In this document: positions 48,261 through 59,314 of the stretch, one piece after another
Layout of the letters: every line of letters begins with the position of its first letter
Numbering within the stretch: the stretch's first letter is position 1
Source of the DNA: Epiperipatus broadwayi
Lineage: Eukaryota; Onychophora; Udeonychophora; Euonychophora; Peripatidae
Length of the DNA: 64,000 nt
Reading direction: 5' to 3'
Assembly (NCBI GenBank): GCA_028023455.1
Contig: JAQFVV010006215.1
Span: 12,315,473-12,379,472 of the forward strand
The notes under the pieces: model-generated
Database searches by the model: none
What the model was told of the DNA's origin: nothing
Seen by the model: only the letters and a program-made list of their open reading frames with translations
Translations under genes and position numbers: made by a program

Positions 48261-48884
48261 GGAAATGTTATGAAACTTTATACATTCAGAAAAATTTAGA
48301 TAGATGTGTAAATATAGTTAAAGGTCCAGCAAGATTAGGTGGAAAATGGGCATTATTAGATAATTGGAACATTTAATAAAAATTATGGTAAACAGCTAGG
48401 GTTGAATTGGGAATGAGAGTTTATAAAGGGAAAAGGAAATTGAATTTTTATTTATTTACTTATATAGATATATTAAAATATATGCATTTATATAAGTTTA
48501 AAGTTATTATTATTATTATTTTTTATGTAATTTTTTATTTTATGTCATTTGTTTATGTATTCATATGTGGAATGTTCATTATATTGTTGAAAGTAAAATA
48601 ATGTCAATAGGTGGAGTAAATGTAGTTAATAAGTCATGTGACGTATAAAACTTTATAGCCTGAAAAGGTTTCAATACAAGATAATTAAATAATTGTAAAT
48701 ATAATTAGTTGTTGTTTCAATTTTATTAAGACTGATTATTAGATTATTATATTAAGGCTTAATTTATATGTATAGCTGTATTCAGCAGATCTTACTTTCA
48801 CTTTAATTGTTATTAATAAATTGATATTTCATTGTTAGAAATATTGCAGTGAATTTACTCAATCCTAAATAGTTTTAGAATATT

Positions 48885-49480
48885 ATGTTAGGATTATATC
48901 TCTTGTTCACAATAACAGTTGTAGAGCTTGTTCCTGAGCTAGATTCATGCATAACAGTTTATTATATAAAAGGTGTTTATTTTTAGTGTTTATAGACATC
49001 TAGTTAAAGATGATCTTAGATTAGTGCAATGGGGATATCCTTTAAAGTCCATGCACTACATTTTATTTAGTTTAATATTTATTAGAAATTAAGTTTATAG
49101 TTGGCCATTACATTAAAAGTACTAAGGCCAGAGCATTATGATGATCAGTATGTTTTAGTATCCCAGCAATATTGTTTTTGTTATATATTCTGATGGATTA
49201 GCACTTAAGTTTGTGCGCCCAAATTTATATTTAAATAATCTGCCCCAAGCTGGCATGGGTTAAATAATAAGCCTGATCTATAATAGACCAATTTCAAATC
49301 CAATCACAAGATTGACTGTTGATTTTTTATTGCTGATCATTCATGATGATGAATGATTATTACTTTTATGTAATAATGGTGAACTTGTAATATACTTAGT
49401 TGTATTGATCTCTCATGCTCATTCCTTGTATATTTAAATTTTTACTTTGACTTGGGGTTGATGAAAGCCATCACCCCCAG
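48885..49480 (+). repeat. Dispersed repeat family 'H', copy 2
   Basis: Collinear with 27085-27690, including CCATGCACTACATTTTATTT and CACAAGATTGACTGTTGATT. It lies just right of Penelope element C. The following 49480-50632 shows only AT-rich intron. Confidence 0.6.
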
Positions 49481-50632
49481 GATCACTTTTGTTTGATTTG
49501 TATCATTACAATATATTTACTGAAACATGTTATCTTTTTTATTAAAATTCTTAGTCTTTATTGTTATTCATTCATCTTAGTTTTTCTCTATTTGATGGTA
49601 AATAATTTTTTATATAAATTTATATATGTGTAACAGTATTCTATGCTTTCTGTAATATTTTGTAATAGTCAATGTTTATCTCTAATACTTTTGATACTCA
49701 ATATTTCCTTTTCAGATTCAATCAACAGACAGAATGTAATCCTTAAAAATTTAATAAATGACTACAATTATTAAATATTACAATTATAAAAACTTACAAT
49801 TACATAAATGTTATTTAAAATAAATATGCTATATACATATATATTGTTGAAAATAAATGTGTCTCTTTAAATTATAAACTCGGTTAACTATATCACTAAA
49901 AAATACAACACAAAACATTGATAAATGTTTTATTTATTATAAATATTTAGTTATGCTTATGAGGAAATAAACAAATGTGTTCTGGTAAAATTTTTAAATA
50001 AAAATCATTTAAAAAAACTTAAAATATGAAATTGATTTTGACAAAAGCAATCGCATTCAACATTTGATAAAAAATATGCAATACCAGATTTAACTCACAG
50101 TCATGCAAAACTTTTTGTGAAAATCAATTGATTACTATATATGGAATTCACAATAAAAAATGAACAATTTATTGTGTTTGAATTTTCGTATTCTATCTTA
50201 TTTATATAATAGATATTAAAAACAAAAGATCACATCAGTTTACTTCATGATAAAAAAATGTTTACAAAGTTAAAAATAAAAAAGTTGTGTATGTACTATG
50301 TACTACCAATAACTAAATAATTTTAATAAGTATATGAACAAAAAAAATATCATACATTTTAATAATAATAATAAAAAAATGAAATGGGAGAGATTTAGAA
50401 GTAGTTTTCTTTATAACAAATACTACTAAATACAAGTCTTGTTTGGTTGCTCACAAGGATCATACAGTTTCATTCAACTGACTAAACTGATTTTTCTTTT
50501 CTTTTAATTAATTCAAAATCAACCATATATCTATTATTGCTACGTTAAATGGATCAGAGCAAAGCAAATGTAGTAATATTTGTAAGTGTTGAATAATTTT
50601 AATGATTTACATTTATGTAATATTATATATAC

Positions 50633-50759
50633 TTGCCTCATTTGTTTTACATTCATTAAGAACTTCATCATCTACATTATCTAATAAACGACAAACAAGC
50701 CAGAAATAATCACGACAAGCCGGACCAAATGGTTCTTTGGAAATCTCTCCTTCTATAAT
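50633..50759 (-). CDS. USP34: USP34 exon, scaffold segment
   Basis: This 127-nt exon has acceptor TCTGTTAG and donor GTATAT. It encodes IIEGEISKEPFGPACRDYFW followed by LVCRLLDNVDDEVLNECKTNEA, starting in phase 0 and ending in phase 1. The GPACRDYFWLVCRLLDN run is far too structured for intron background and suits the USP34 scaffold. The next recognised exon, 34401-34577, begins in phase 0, so the two cannot be spliced directly. An intermediate exon of suitable phase must exist in the 16-kb gap, or an alternative donor is used. Confidence 0.85.
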
Positions 50760-51111
50760 CTAACAGATCAATTAGAAATATTTTTTATTAAATTTTGATG
50801 GTTAAAAAAAAAATTTTATGCATTATTTAATTATAGTGCTCCATTTAACTAATGTAATTTCATAAAAGCATTTTAAATTTCATAATTAATATATATAAAA
50901 CAAACAAATCTATATATTAAGAAAGATGAATAAAGAAATGTTTTATCTGCTTTTTTTAGTACTATTAGAATACTTCCTTAAAATAAATCTTACACATATT
51001 AAAGAGTTAAAAATAAAAATATCAAGATGTTTGTTAGCCATTGTAAATGTATTAAGACTACAATTTATCCTGTATCAAAAATTATAACAATGAAGATGTT
51101 ATGTATTATAT

Positions 51112-52745
51112 CAGGGATCATCAATCTTTTTGAATAAAGAACCACATATACAAATTTTTAATTTATGGTACGATGATTGAAAAAAAAAAAAAAAAAGGAA
51201 CGTTTACTACAAATAATTACAATAAACAAAAAAAGTATTATTATTGTTATTACTATATATAATAAGAATATTTTTTTAATTATTAAGACCAAGAAAATAT
51301 ATATTATTTTGTTTTAGAAATTACAGATATTTGGTTTTATACTCAAACTATCTTATCATAAAGATTCTTCCCAATGTTTGTCTGGTATTCTTAGCCAATA
51401 TTTGAATCTTAAATATTTCATTTTTGAGTATCGTTGTTCTTATAAGTAAATATCATCAAAAATAAAAATTGCTCTTCCTGCAATTTTCATTTTCATTCAT
51501 TGTTTTATAAAAACTAATTAAATTTCATTTTCGAATAATGTTTTCATTTCTTTATATATAAATTATTTTTGATTGTAAATCTGTCTATTTCTAAAGTATT
51601 TACATCTATGAATTTAAAATAATAAAAATAATTTCCCTTTATCTTAAAAATCAACAAATCAAAATTTAATAATAGGAATATCAATATTTGATATATTCTT
51701 TTTATTATATAAACTTTTACAATACAAAAAATGAGAAAAATCAAGTTGGTTGATTGGATTTTTAAATAATTCTAATTTTCTTTAAAAGCCATTCACAGGT
51801 TGACCTTGATGCTGTAATTTTTCATCCAATGAATTGAAATTATCTCGAATATCTGCTAAAAATGCAAATTCCCATAACAAATAGGAGTTTGTTAATTTCA
51901 AACCTGGTTTTACATTTTTGTTCATAAATATCTATTTCAGTACACATTACTACAACTCAATCATTATATTTCCATAAGATTAAATCACCAATATTCACTA
52001 TCAATTTCTTCCAAAAATGACTTAAACTGATAATGGTTCAAACTATTTTTTGGTATAAAATTAACAGTGTTAATTCTGTTAACAATGATCGAGCAAGAAA
52101 ATAAAAATTTTAGCATCCAATACTTGCTGGTGATTCTATAAAAACTATTTTTTATTAACATATTCAATGAAATCAATATTTTTCCAGACATATTTTCAAT
52201 ATTATCACTTATAACTGTTGTCAACAATTTCCAATCATGTTAAAAATCTTCAAACATGTTCTATATACTTATAAATATATTTTTTCCAGAAACTTTATCT
52301 TTCAAGCTTACTAATAAATCAAGGTCTTGAGTTTCTTCAAAAACTTTTGATACCATAAAATATTCTCTCCACTTTCATCAATTGTAATCAAGAAAAGTAT
52401 AACATATGTTAACTTTTTGTATCCGCTCATAGTTATCATTAATGGACAAATCTTTGATGCTTCTAATTACAGTTTATGCTGATAAACTTACAACACAAAA
52501 TTATTCACTTAAGCAAGACAAATTTCTCGTGCAATTGATAGGCAAAAATTTACCATCAGTAAATGCTCTCCCTTCTTCAACAATAATTGGAGATACTCTT
52601 AAACTAGCCTTTAGAAATTCAAGGTTAGTTCATGTAATTTTATTATCTTGTAATTCTCCTTGAAAAATTTCTTTTAATATTGAAACTCCTTCTTTACAAA
52701 TGAGGCAGGCACAGCACTCATGGATGAAAAAATAATTAAAAGACC
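51112..52745 (-). pseudogene. Dead hAT (Charlie/ZBED-like) transposon with terminal repeat
   Basis: The left end, CAGGGATCATCAATCTTTTT then GAATAAAGAACCACAT, is the familiar terminal-repeat form of hAT elements (CAGGG-TC--CAA-CTTTTT ... AAGAGCCACAT). Minus-strand frames read RINTVNFIPKNSLNHYQFKS and FLEEIDSEYW (51985-52227), matching the conserved VNFIRxRxLNHRQFxxFLEEIDxEY of ZBED/GTF2IRD2-type hAT transposases. Downstream is WEFAFLADIRDNFNSLDEKL (about 51790-51890). Upstream, EEGRAFTDGKFL and CLICKEGVSILKE pieces are readable. Many frame breaks; the other terminus was not found. Confidence 0.7.
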
Positions 52746-52999
52746 AAACTTATTTCAAAGCATAACACTCTGAATCAATTTTTCTTTTTTGTTTGGTCAT
52801 GTTACTTAAAATTCAAAAATTTATAATATTAATAAGAATTAAAACTATATGAATTTTTGTAGAAAAAATATTAATAGCTTTGCATTTCAAACAATGTATA
52901 TAACATGAGATAAATCAAACAAAAATTCCAAATATTCCACAAAATCTGTGTATAAAAAGACCATAATTACCATATAATCAAAATGAGATTTCATTAATA

Positions 53000-54095
53000 C
53001 ACCTGGGTCTCGTTTTATGCAGATTATATTAATGCGATTTTGAAGTTATGCGATTCATGTTTCTTCTTAATATTTTTCATATTTCGCTATATTTATTAGA
53101 TATCAAGAAATTTAAATCATTAATAACTTATTTTGACTTGAAATACTTCTTTTTTTTTCTTCAAAAATATAACATTATATTAGCAGCTAACGTGAATATG
53201 GCCTGAAGCTACATTTAGAATAAATAACTACTTATACTAATGAATAAATAATAGAAATAGATTTATACTTATATATAAAAATATCACAATAAATATTCAA
53301 AAATTTTAAACTTTTAAAATGTATTTTGTTAGGTATAAGAGGAATAAATAATGTAGATTTTTAAAATAAATAACGAAGATTTTATTGATTTTATAAACTG
53401 AAAATAATACTTTTAATGATAATATATAATCTTTTTGTTTTGCTTGCGATTCTCATTTTTTTAATATAGAAACAAAATGTGAACATTTAAAATTTATTTC
53501 AGTAGTAAAAATCAGTTGTCAACAGAAAACCATTAACACAGCACAAAACTGAAATTGGCACTAGTTGTGTAAATGGGATGGAGCAGAATATGGTAAAAAT
53601 TCGAGTGGGGAATGGAAAATAAAGTGGTTAACAAGTTTCTCTGGGCATAATTGCTTGAGATATTCTTGACTTCGTTCAAGAAGAAGCTACATCACATCAC
53701 ATCGACGAATCAGATTTTTTACCAGTTTACAAACGAGCCGCACATTCGAAAATAGCGATAATGATTAAAATACGTATGAAAAAATATCAAATTAAATACT
53801 ATAGTTAATAAAAAAAGTAAAAAAAATTTGTCTTGTACCAATTTTTTTCAAATATTTGATATTTTTTATTAGTCATACTTTATTTCCTTATTTTTTTTAA
53901 TATACAAATTAAAAAGCGTGTAATGCGAATTTTAAAGTAATTTTTTTTTTTTTGTTGCTTTGCTTTTATGCGAATTCTGAAAATTATAGACCCTATCCCC
54001 CATTTTTCAGGGTAAGTTAAGTCTATTTTTGTGTGATTTTTTTTAATGCGGGTTTTCTGTGGAACCTATCTACCGCATAAAATGAGACACAGGTG
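53000..54095. mobile_element. Non-autonomous TA-flanked DNA transposon (MITE), interrupted by a LINE end
   Basis: The termini are inverted: left CACCTGGGTCTCGTTTTATG, right read inward CACCTGTGTCTCATTTTATG. TA lies outside each (52998-52999, 54096-54097), as for Tc1/mariner/pogo derivatives. Subterminal ATGCGATTT/ATGCGAATT motifs recur. No transposase frame. The LINE 3' fragment at 53559-53705 is nested in it. Confidence 0.75.
53559..53705 (+). mobile_element. LINE 3' end (same family as 899-2141), plus strand
   Basis: It matches the complement of about 899-1045: AGAGTGGGGAATGGAAAATA-like, AAAGTGGTTAACAAGTTTC, GGGCATAATTGCTTGAGATA and ATTCTTGACTTCGTTCAAG. It ends in ACATCACATCACATC, a short CATCA tail. 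Only the 3' UTR is present. Confidence 0.7.
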
Positions 54096-55559
54096 TATAT
54101 TGTTATTGTTTTTTCCCGTAGTCAAACCTTTGTGGAAAAAATATGATTAGAAGATATCGTGGTAATCAGTTGAGATTTTTTATTAATTTCACTCATTAAC
54201 AAATAACTCTACATTGAGACAACAGTAGGAGTAACTTTACTGCTTATGTTGTTTATGAGCATAAAACTAAAAACTATATTAAATATTTTAATTATATATA
54301 AATTTTGAAATGCAAATCCATCCCCCCACCCCTGAAATGTTATGTTTTTTCAGCAATGCTACCTGGTGAATAAAGATAAAGTCTGAATTTCAAGCATCAT
54401 GGGAAGAGACAACTTTAATATATGCTGCAATGTTGCTAAGTATAGTGAAATATAAACTTATTCAAACAAGGAGTATTGGCTATTTCTTATATAAATTTTA
54501 GTATAAAATTATTTTGATAATAAATTATTTTTAAAAACACTTTTTTCAATTTTGAATGGAATCATTAATCCTTTTTTCACCAGTTGTCCATTTTATTTCA
54601 TGGCTAAAATATATTCATTGAAAGAGCAAATGCTTAAATTATTTACATTATATTTTAACTTTTATTGCTATTAAATAAGTACCAAACATTACAAAAATCT
54701 GCTATTCAGCTTGATTAGTTAACACAATCAGTTATTATAAAAATTGCATCCATATATAGCCAAAAGTCAAATTCATTTCAAAAAAACATTTTTTTTCTCT
54801 CTCTCTCTTCTAAGTAGTGATATGCAAATTTGTTTTGTTTTGTTTTTTTTAAAAAAAATAACTGAAATGAGGTTCAAGAAAAAAACTAAGTTTTGATATA
54901 AAATCAGTTTTTGCCTTGTGAATAAAAAGGAGAGACACTACTAACAATTAGCTAAATCTAATCTAGAAGAACTTTAGAATGATATTTTGAATAACTGGCT
55001 GAAATAGGCTTATTTAAATGACAGCTAGAAATTACAAGACTATATAAATATATTACCACCAAAAACGGACTTCTAACTTTTGTCAGAATAAAGTAAATGA
55101 CATTTTGTTTTGGTGAGTCTATATTTAAAGTCTGGTGTGTATTTTATTTTAACTAATCTGAATTTGTAAATAATGTTTATCTTATTATGGAAGAAACTGT
55201 CAGTTAAAAAATAAAAATGAATTAGTGATAACTTCTCTTCACTTATTAAAATTATTTTTAAAAAAATTATTATTATTATATACCACATATGTATGCTAAA
55301 TGATAATCATATAAATGCAATGTACACATATAAATGATATACCATAATTAACAACGCAATTATTACCATTAGAATCATTCGTTTGTAGTTAAACTTATAT
55401 TTGATTATTAAAAATTGAACTTTATGTAGATGGATTTATATAAGCGCAATTGTTTGTTCAATGTATAATAGTTTACATACATTGGCATCCATGTGGAAAA
55501 ATACATTCCTATTAGTTTAATGAGTTAGGGATCAATCTCAGAACGAGTCATATCTGTAC

Positions 55560-55715
55560 AAATTGTAGTAAATTAGGTTTAGGATTAAAAGGTCTAATTA
55601 TTGTACAGAAGGTTTATTCAGTTAGGATTAGGATCAAAAGGTCATTGCTTTATAGTTATTATTATATAAGCAGTTGTGTTTAGGAATAAGATCTAAAAAA
55701 AATCATTCCTTGCAA
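55560..55715. repeat. Degenerate tandem repeat, about 75-bp unit
   Basis: AGGTTTAGGATTAAAAGGTC recurs as GTTAGGATTAGGATCAAAAG and again, weakly, as TTTAGGAATAAGATC. Non-coding. Confidence 0.4.
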
Positions 55716-56383
55716 TTATTGTGACGAAGATAGTGTTGATATCTATCCCATATATATGTGTAAGTATTAGTAGACGTGTGAATCAAAGAAATGTTATATT
55801 TACGAATTCATACATGTGCAGAATTATATTTAAGTTTATTGAAGTCAGGTTTATAAAGAAATACCAAATATGTTACACTATCTATGAATATATTGATACT
55901 ATGATGTATAAAGATTAAAGGACTTAGTTAAAGAAATAAATTGCATATCCATTAATGATTATACTTTGTAAATAAATCATTGTTACATGATTTAATTCTG
56001 AAATTTATTTACCAAGCGCAGAGGATGTATGTAATTAAATAGAAAGGATTTTCACCTTTTTCTTACATGATTTGTTAACTTTAATAAAAAAAAATAACTT
56101 GTACATCAATTAATAAGTACAATTGTAAATAAAGTATTATTATGTGATTTGTTACTTTATTTATATAAGATTGCGTGGCCTAGCATTATTCATCAGGAGT
56201 AACTTATATTCTCTGTGATTTAGCCCAGCATTACAAATGGGGCTGTGTAATAGATACATTATTATATTTAATAAAATATTATTTTAAATATACATGTGTT
56301 AGTTTATTTCCTGATGTTATGTAAATAAATAGAGAAAAAGTAAATAAATGAACTATGTCAAGTCTGACCATTACAATATATAC

Positions 56384-56848
56384 ATGTGATCACTAGATGG
56401 AGCTTACCAATAGCTTTAAACAAGCTTTGTTTTCATAAGTGCCGAAAGAGATAGAATTAAAAATCTCTATCGTTATCCCTACCCCCAGACAAGCTGGTTT
56501 CGAGCTTATGGCTCACGTTAGTGGAGGGCTGGGAGTCTAGAAACTAGATCTAAAATACTAACTCAAAAGTCAGCACTTACAAAACATGTTTCTATCAATT
56601 TGAAAGCATGAATTATCGGACATGTAAATGTCTTCAAATCCAGCCTACCAAACCAGATAGCTATATGGGTCTGAATTCAGCTGTTTCACCATATAGTAAT
56701 AACCTCTGCAATATATAGCATTGCAAAAACCTTCAAAGGTACACTTATAATAATTAAAACAAGTTATAATTTCATAAATTACTTTTAAGCTTGCATTTCA
56801 TGATCACTAGATGAAGTTTACCAATAGCTCTAAACAAGCTTTGTTTAT
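56384..56848. repeat. 50-bp direct repeats flanking about 360 bp
   Basis: TGATCACTAGATGGAGCTTA then CCAATAGCTTTAAACAAGCT (56387-56426) recurs as TGATCACTAGATGAAGTTTA then CCAATAGCTCTAAACAAGCT (56800-56840). Between them lies a more GC-rich stretch around 56470-56560. It may be a pair of SINE copies or a small LTR-like unit. Confidence 0.5.
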
Positions 56849-58779
56849 ATATATATATAAGTTCTAAGCAATTCCCTACAGGCCTATTGTCTTATCTCTA
56901 CTCTAATTCAATATCATTACCAATTCTGCCAATATTTAAAATTAAATACCATCTCTTGCCTATTGACATTTCTCAACCAAAAGTCTTAGAATGTTTATAC
57001 CACTTGACTTATGCTGAGCTATGTTTTAGTGCCATGCAATTCAATATCATTTTCTTAATTATTACCAATTTGAGTAAATTTCATGACCAATAGCATTTTT
57101 ATCAGTTTTCCTTTTTTACTTCTCTTGGAGTAATCAGTTGATATAGAATTCATCTTTTGGCTCATTTATTATAGCAATTTCACAACCAAAACTCTCAAAA
57201 TTAGATGCTATTGTATTGTTTCCTTAAATATATTTCATGTTTATTTTCAAACACATTTAAAGATAATTTGTATATCATCCACTACAGCAAATAACTTTGG
57301 AAAATATTTTTTTAATAGTGCAGGCTAGCCATTTTTTAAATCAGCAAATAATAAAATTGCATTGAAAACTAATAATTTCCTTTTCATTGTTCTATAAAAA
57401 TCTTTTTTCTCGCTATTAGGTTTACAACTGTAAAATTAATGTTTAATTAAAATAAAAAAACTTTTTGAGTCCATATTGATAAAAAACTGTACTTCAATTT
57501 TTATTTCAAATTATTATATTTAATAAACAAAACTTTAAAAACTGCAAATATTCCTGTTTAAGCCTGAATAGCATACTGCATGATCACTAATAAACTGATC
57601 AAAATATTCCACTAAAAAATAAAAATAATAAAAATTTATTTTAAAAATCTCTTAATTATTAATTTAAAAAACTTAAATTTTTATTATGCAATCAAAACAA
57701 AAATTAAAAATATTTTTCATAATTTTTATATATTAAATTTTTGTAATCAAACAATTTGGAAAAATCGTTTACTTTCATTAATAATATATGATAATTTTAA
57801 ATAAAAATCATAAAGATAAATATAATTATTTGTTTTAGCTTTTAAAATCATTTAATATTAAAAATCAAACTAACATTTCACCAAATCAAGTCAAGTATAT
57901 AAAAAATAACTGAATAATTAAAAATAATGAAATTGAAACAGTTGAAATTAAGAGTAGCTTTTTTTTTCTTTCTATGACAATATTAAAAATTTATTTAGAT
58001 TTTTAATAATATGAAAAGCAATAAATTAGACATCCTTTAATATTTTTAGATTCATGTTATGTTTCAATTATTCAAAATAATAGAATCAACTATAAATTCA
58101 ATAGTAATGATTTATTATACTGTTCTTAATTTAGATATTTATGTGAATACCTAACTATTTACATATCACAAAAAAAAAAAAAAAAAATCCAAAATCTCAG
58201 TAAATCCTAAATGTTTTAACTTTGCCTATTACTCATTTAAATTCACCAATATCCTTTCATAATTTACAATATTTCAAAAATTTTATTTTTTCATCTTTTA
58301 TTTTCTACTATATTTAGTCTTCTCATACACAGTTCTGCAATTTTTTTTTTAATTCTTCCCAATATTTTCCACTTCTGTCTTGAATTTACTATTTATTCTG
58401 CTATTATCAACCAATTAATTTCTTATTCAACAAATGTAAAAACGTTTCCTTAACATGTTTTAATTTACAAATGGTCCATTTCTTTCGTGCTTTTAATTCC
58501 TTATATTCTTTAAATTTACTATTAGTTCTTTTAGTATTAAAATTTTAGAACAAATCTATTTAGCCTCAGGATGTGTATGCATTCACTGTGATTTCTTAAT
58601 GCTGTACTTAAACTTATTCTCAGAAATATAATTTTTTGTAAAAACAAAAAATTTATATACATACACAAAATTATTAATTAATAAAAAAATAAAAGTTTTA
58701 AAATGTTATTATTATAATTTGATTATAAATTAACTACGTATAAAAAAAAATTAATAGTATTAATTCTATAGGAACATAC

Positions 58780-58935
58780 TTCCACTCTAGGAGCACGCAT
58801 GTTCTCTGCAGTTGATAATAAGCCTAATAAAGTTGAAAGCAGGGGAGGAATAAATGCTTGGCCAGTTTTACTGTCAAATGTTGCTCCTAGACAAAGTCTG
58901 TATAAACCTGTGCATGCCTCACGTCGGACAGCTGG
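58780..58935 (-). CDS. USP34: USP34 exon, scaffold segment
   Basis: This exon has exactly 52 codons (156 nt), phase 0 at both ends. The acceptor is TTTGCAG and the donor GTATGT. It encodes PAVRREACTGLYRLCLGA, continues through TGQAFIPPLLSTLLGLLSTA and ends in NMRAPRVE. Leu-rich helices are consistent with the armadillo/HEAT-like scaffold of USP34. Because both ends are phase 0, the exon could be skipped without a frameshift. The next recognised exon (50633-50759) is 8 kb away; phases agree, but I cannot rule out a further exon between them. Confidence 0.9.
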
Positions 58936-59019
58936 CTGCAAATCATTAAAAACATGCAATTGAATATTAACAAGATAAACAAATATGAATACATTGTTTT
59001 ACATGTCTTAAAAACTCAC

Positions 59020-59144
59020 TTCAGGTGCTTCCAAAACTAAGCGTTTCAACCATGGACTAAAATTTGAACTTCCACAAAGAGCCATCTTAACTTCAGGACA
59101 AGAATAAGCCCATGATACTAACAGGGACATGGCATAGTGAATAA
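59020..59144 (-). CDS. USP34: USP34 exon, scaffold segment
   Basis: This 125-nt exon begins with two bases completing a Val codon. It encodes IHYAMSLLVSWAYSCPEVKM, then a stretch ending FSPWLKRLVLEAPE, and stops in phase 0 before a GTGAGT donor. The acceptor reads TTTAAAG. The next exon starts PAVRREACTG, giving LEAPE/PAVRREACTGLYRL across the junction, a conserved USP34 segment preceding the catalytic half. It belongs to the helical-repeat scaffold. No frame damage is seen, so the gene appears functional despite the transposon load of its introns. Confidence 0.9.
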
Positions 59145-59270
59145 CTTTAAAATATATATATTTAAATAAATATAGTACTGATTAAAAATAAATAATAATA
59201 TATAGATTTTAAATATAATAGATTTTACCTAATTAAATATGCACAAATGTATTAGAAAATTAAAATGTAC

Positions 59271-59314
59271 CTTGAGCTCTACCCCAAAAACCAGTCTGAT
59301 ATTGCTTTGGATCC
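59271..59314 (-). CDS. USP34: USP34 micro-exon, scaffold segment
   Basis: This is a 44-nt exon. The acceptor is ...TTTTAG and the donor GTACAT. It encodes DPKQYQTGFWGRAQ with split codons at both ends: 2+1 shared with 63374-63450 and 1+2 shared with 59020-59144. It is too short to be found by ORF length, but both phases fit exactly. The joined sequence continues into IHYAMSLLVSWAYS, a combination I recognise from USP34 proteins. The intron to the next exon is only about 125 nt, the shortest in the window. Confidence 0.88.

Larger units (their letters stand above)
47117..48755 (+). mobile_element. Penelope-like element C, degenerate, plus strand
   Basis: It contains RT motif A (47117-47365), motif C (47476-47832), GIY-YIG remnants (47935-48260) and a tail related to element B. 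Stop codons or frame breaks separate the segments. Its 3' tail (48659-48687) lacks about 15-20 bp of the hammerhead-like hairpin present in B. Confidence 0.8.
34578..50632 (-). other. USP34 intronic region of about 16 kb; at least one unlocated exon expected
   Basis: The exon on its right ends in phase 1 and the one on its left begins in phase 0, so something coding should lie between them. Non-repeat gaps searched on the minus strand were 34578-34951, 40215-40552, 41400-42410, 44950-45330, 48760-48885 and 49480-50632. None gave a convincing exon. The stretch 41400-42180 has two overlapping minus-strand frames (104 and 73 codons) without recognisable motif or fitting phase. Confidence 0.6.
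50760..58779 (-). other. USP34 intron of about 8 kb between exons 58780-58935 and 50633-50759
   Basis: Phases agree at its borders (0/0). It holds the hAT remnant, the TA-flanked MITE and some direct repeats. Unannotated parts, including 54098-55500 and 56850-58779, are AT-rich with poly-A/T runs. A missed exon is possible but none was seen. Confidence 0.65.
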
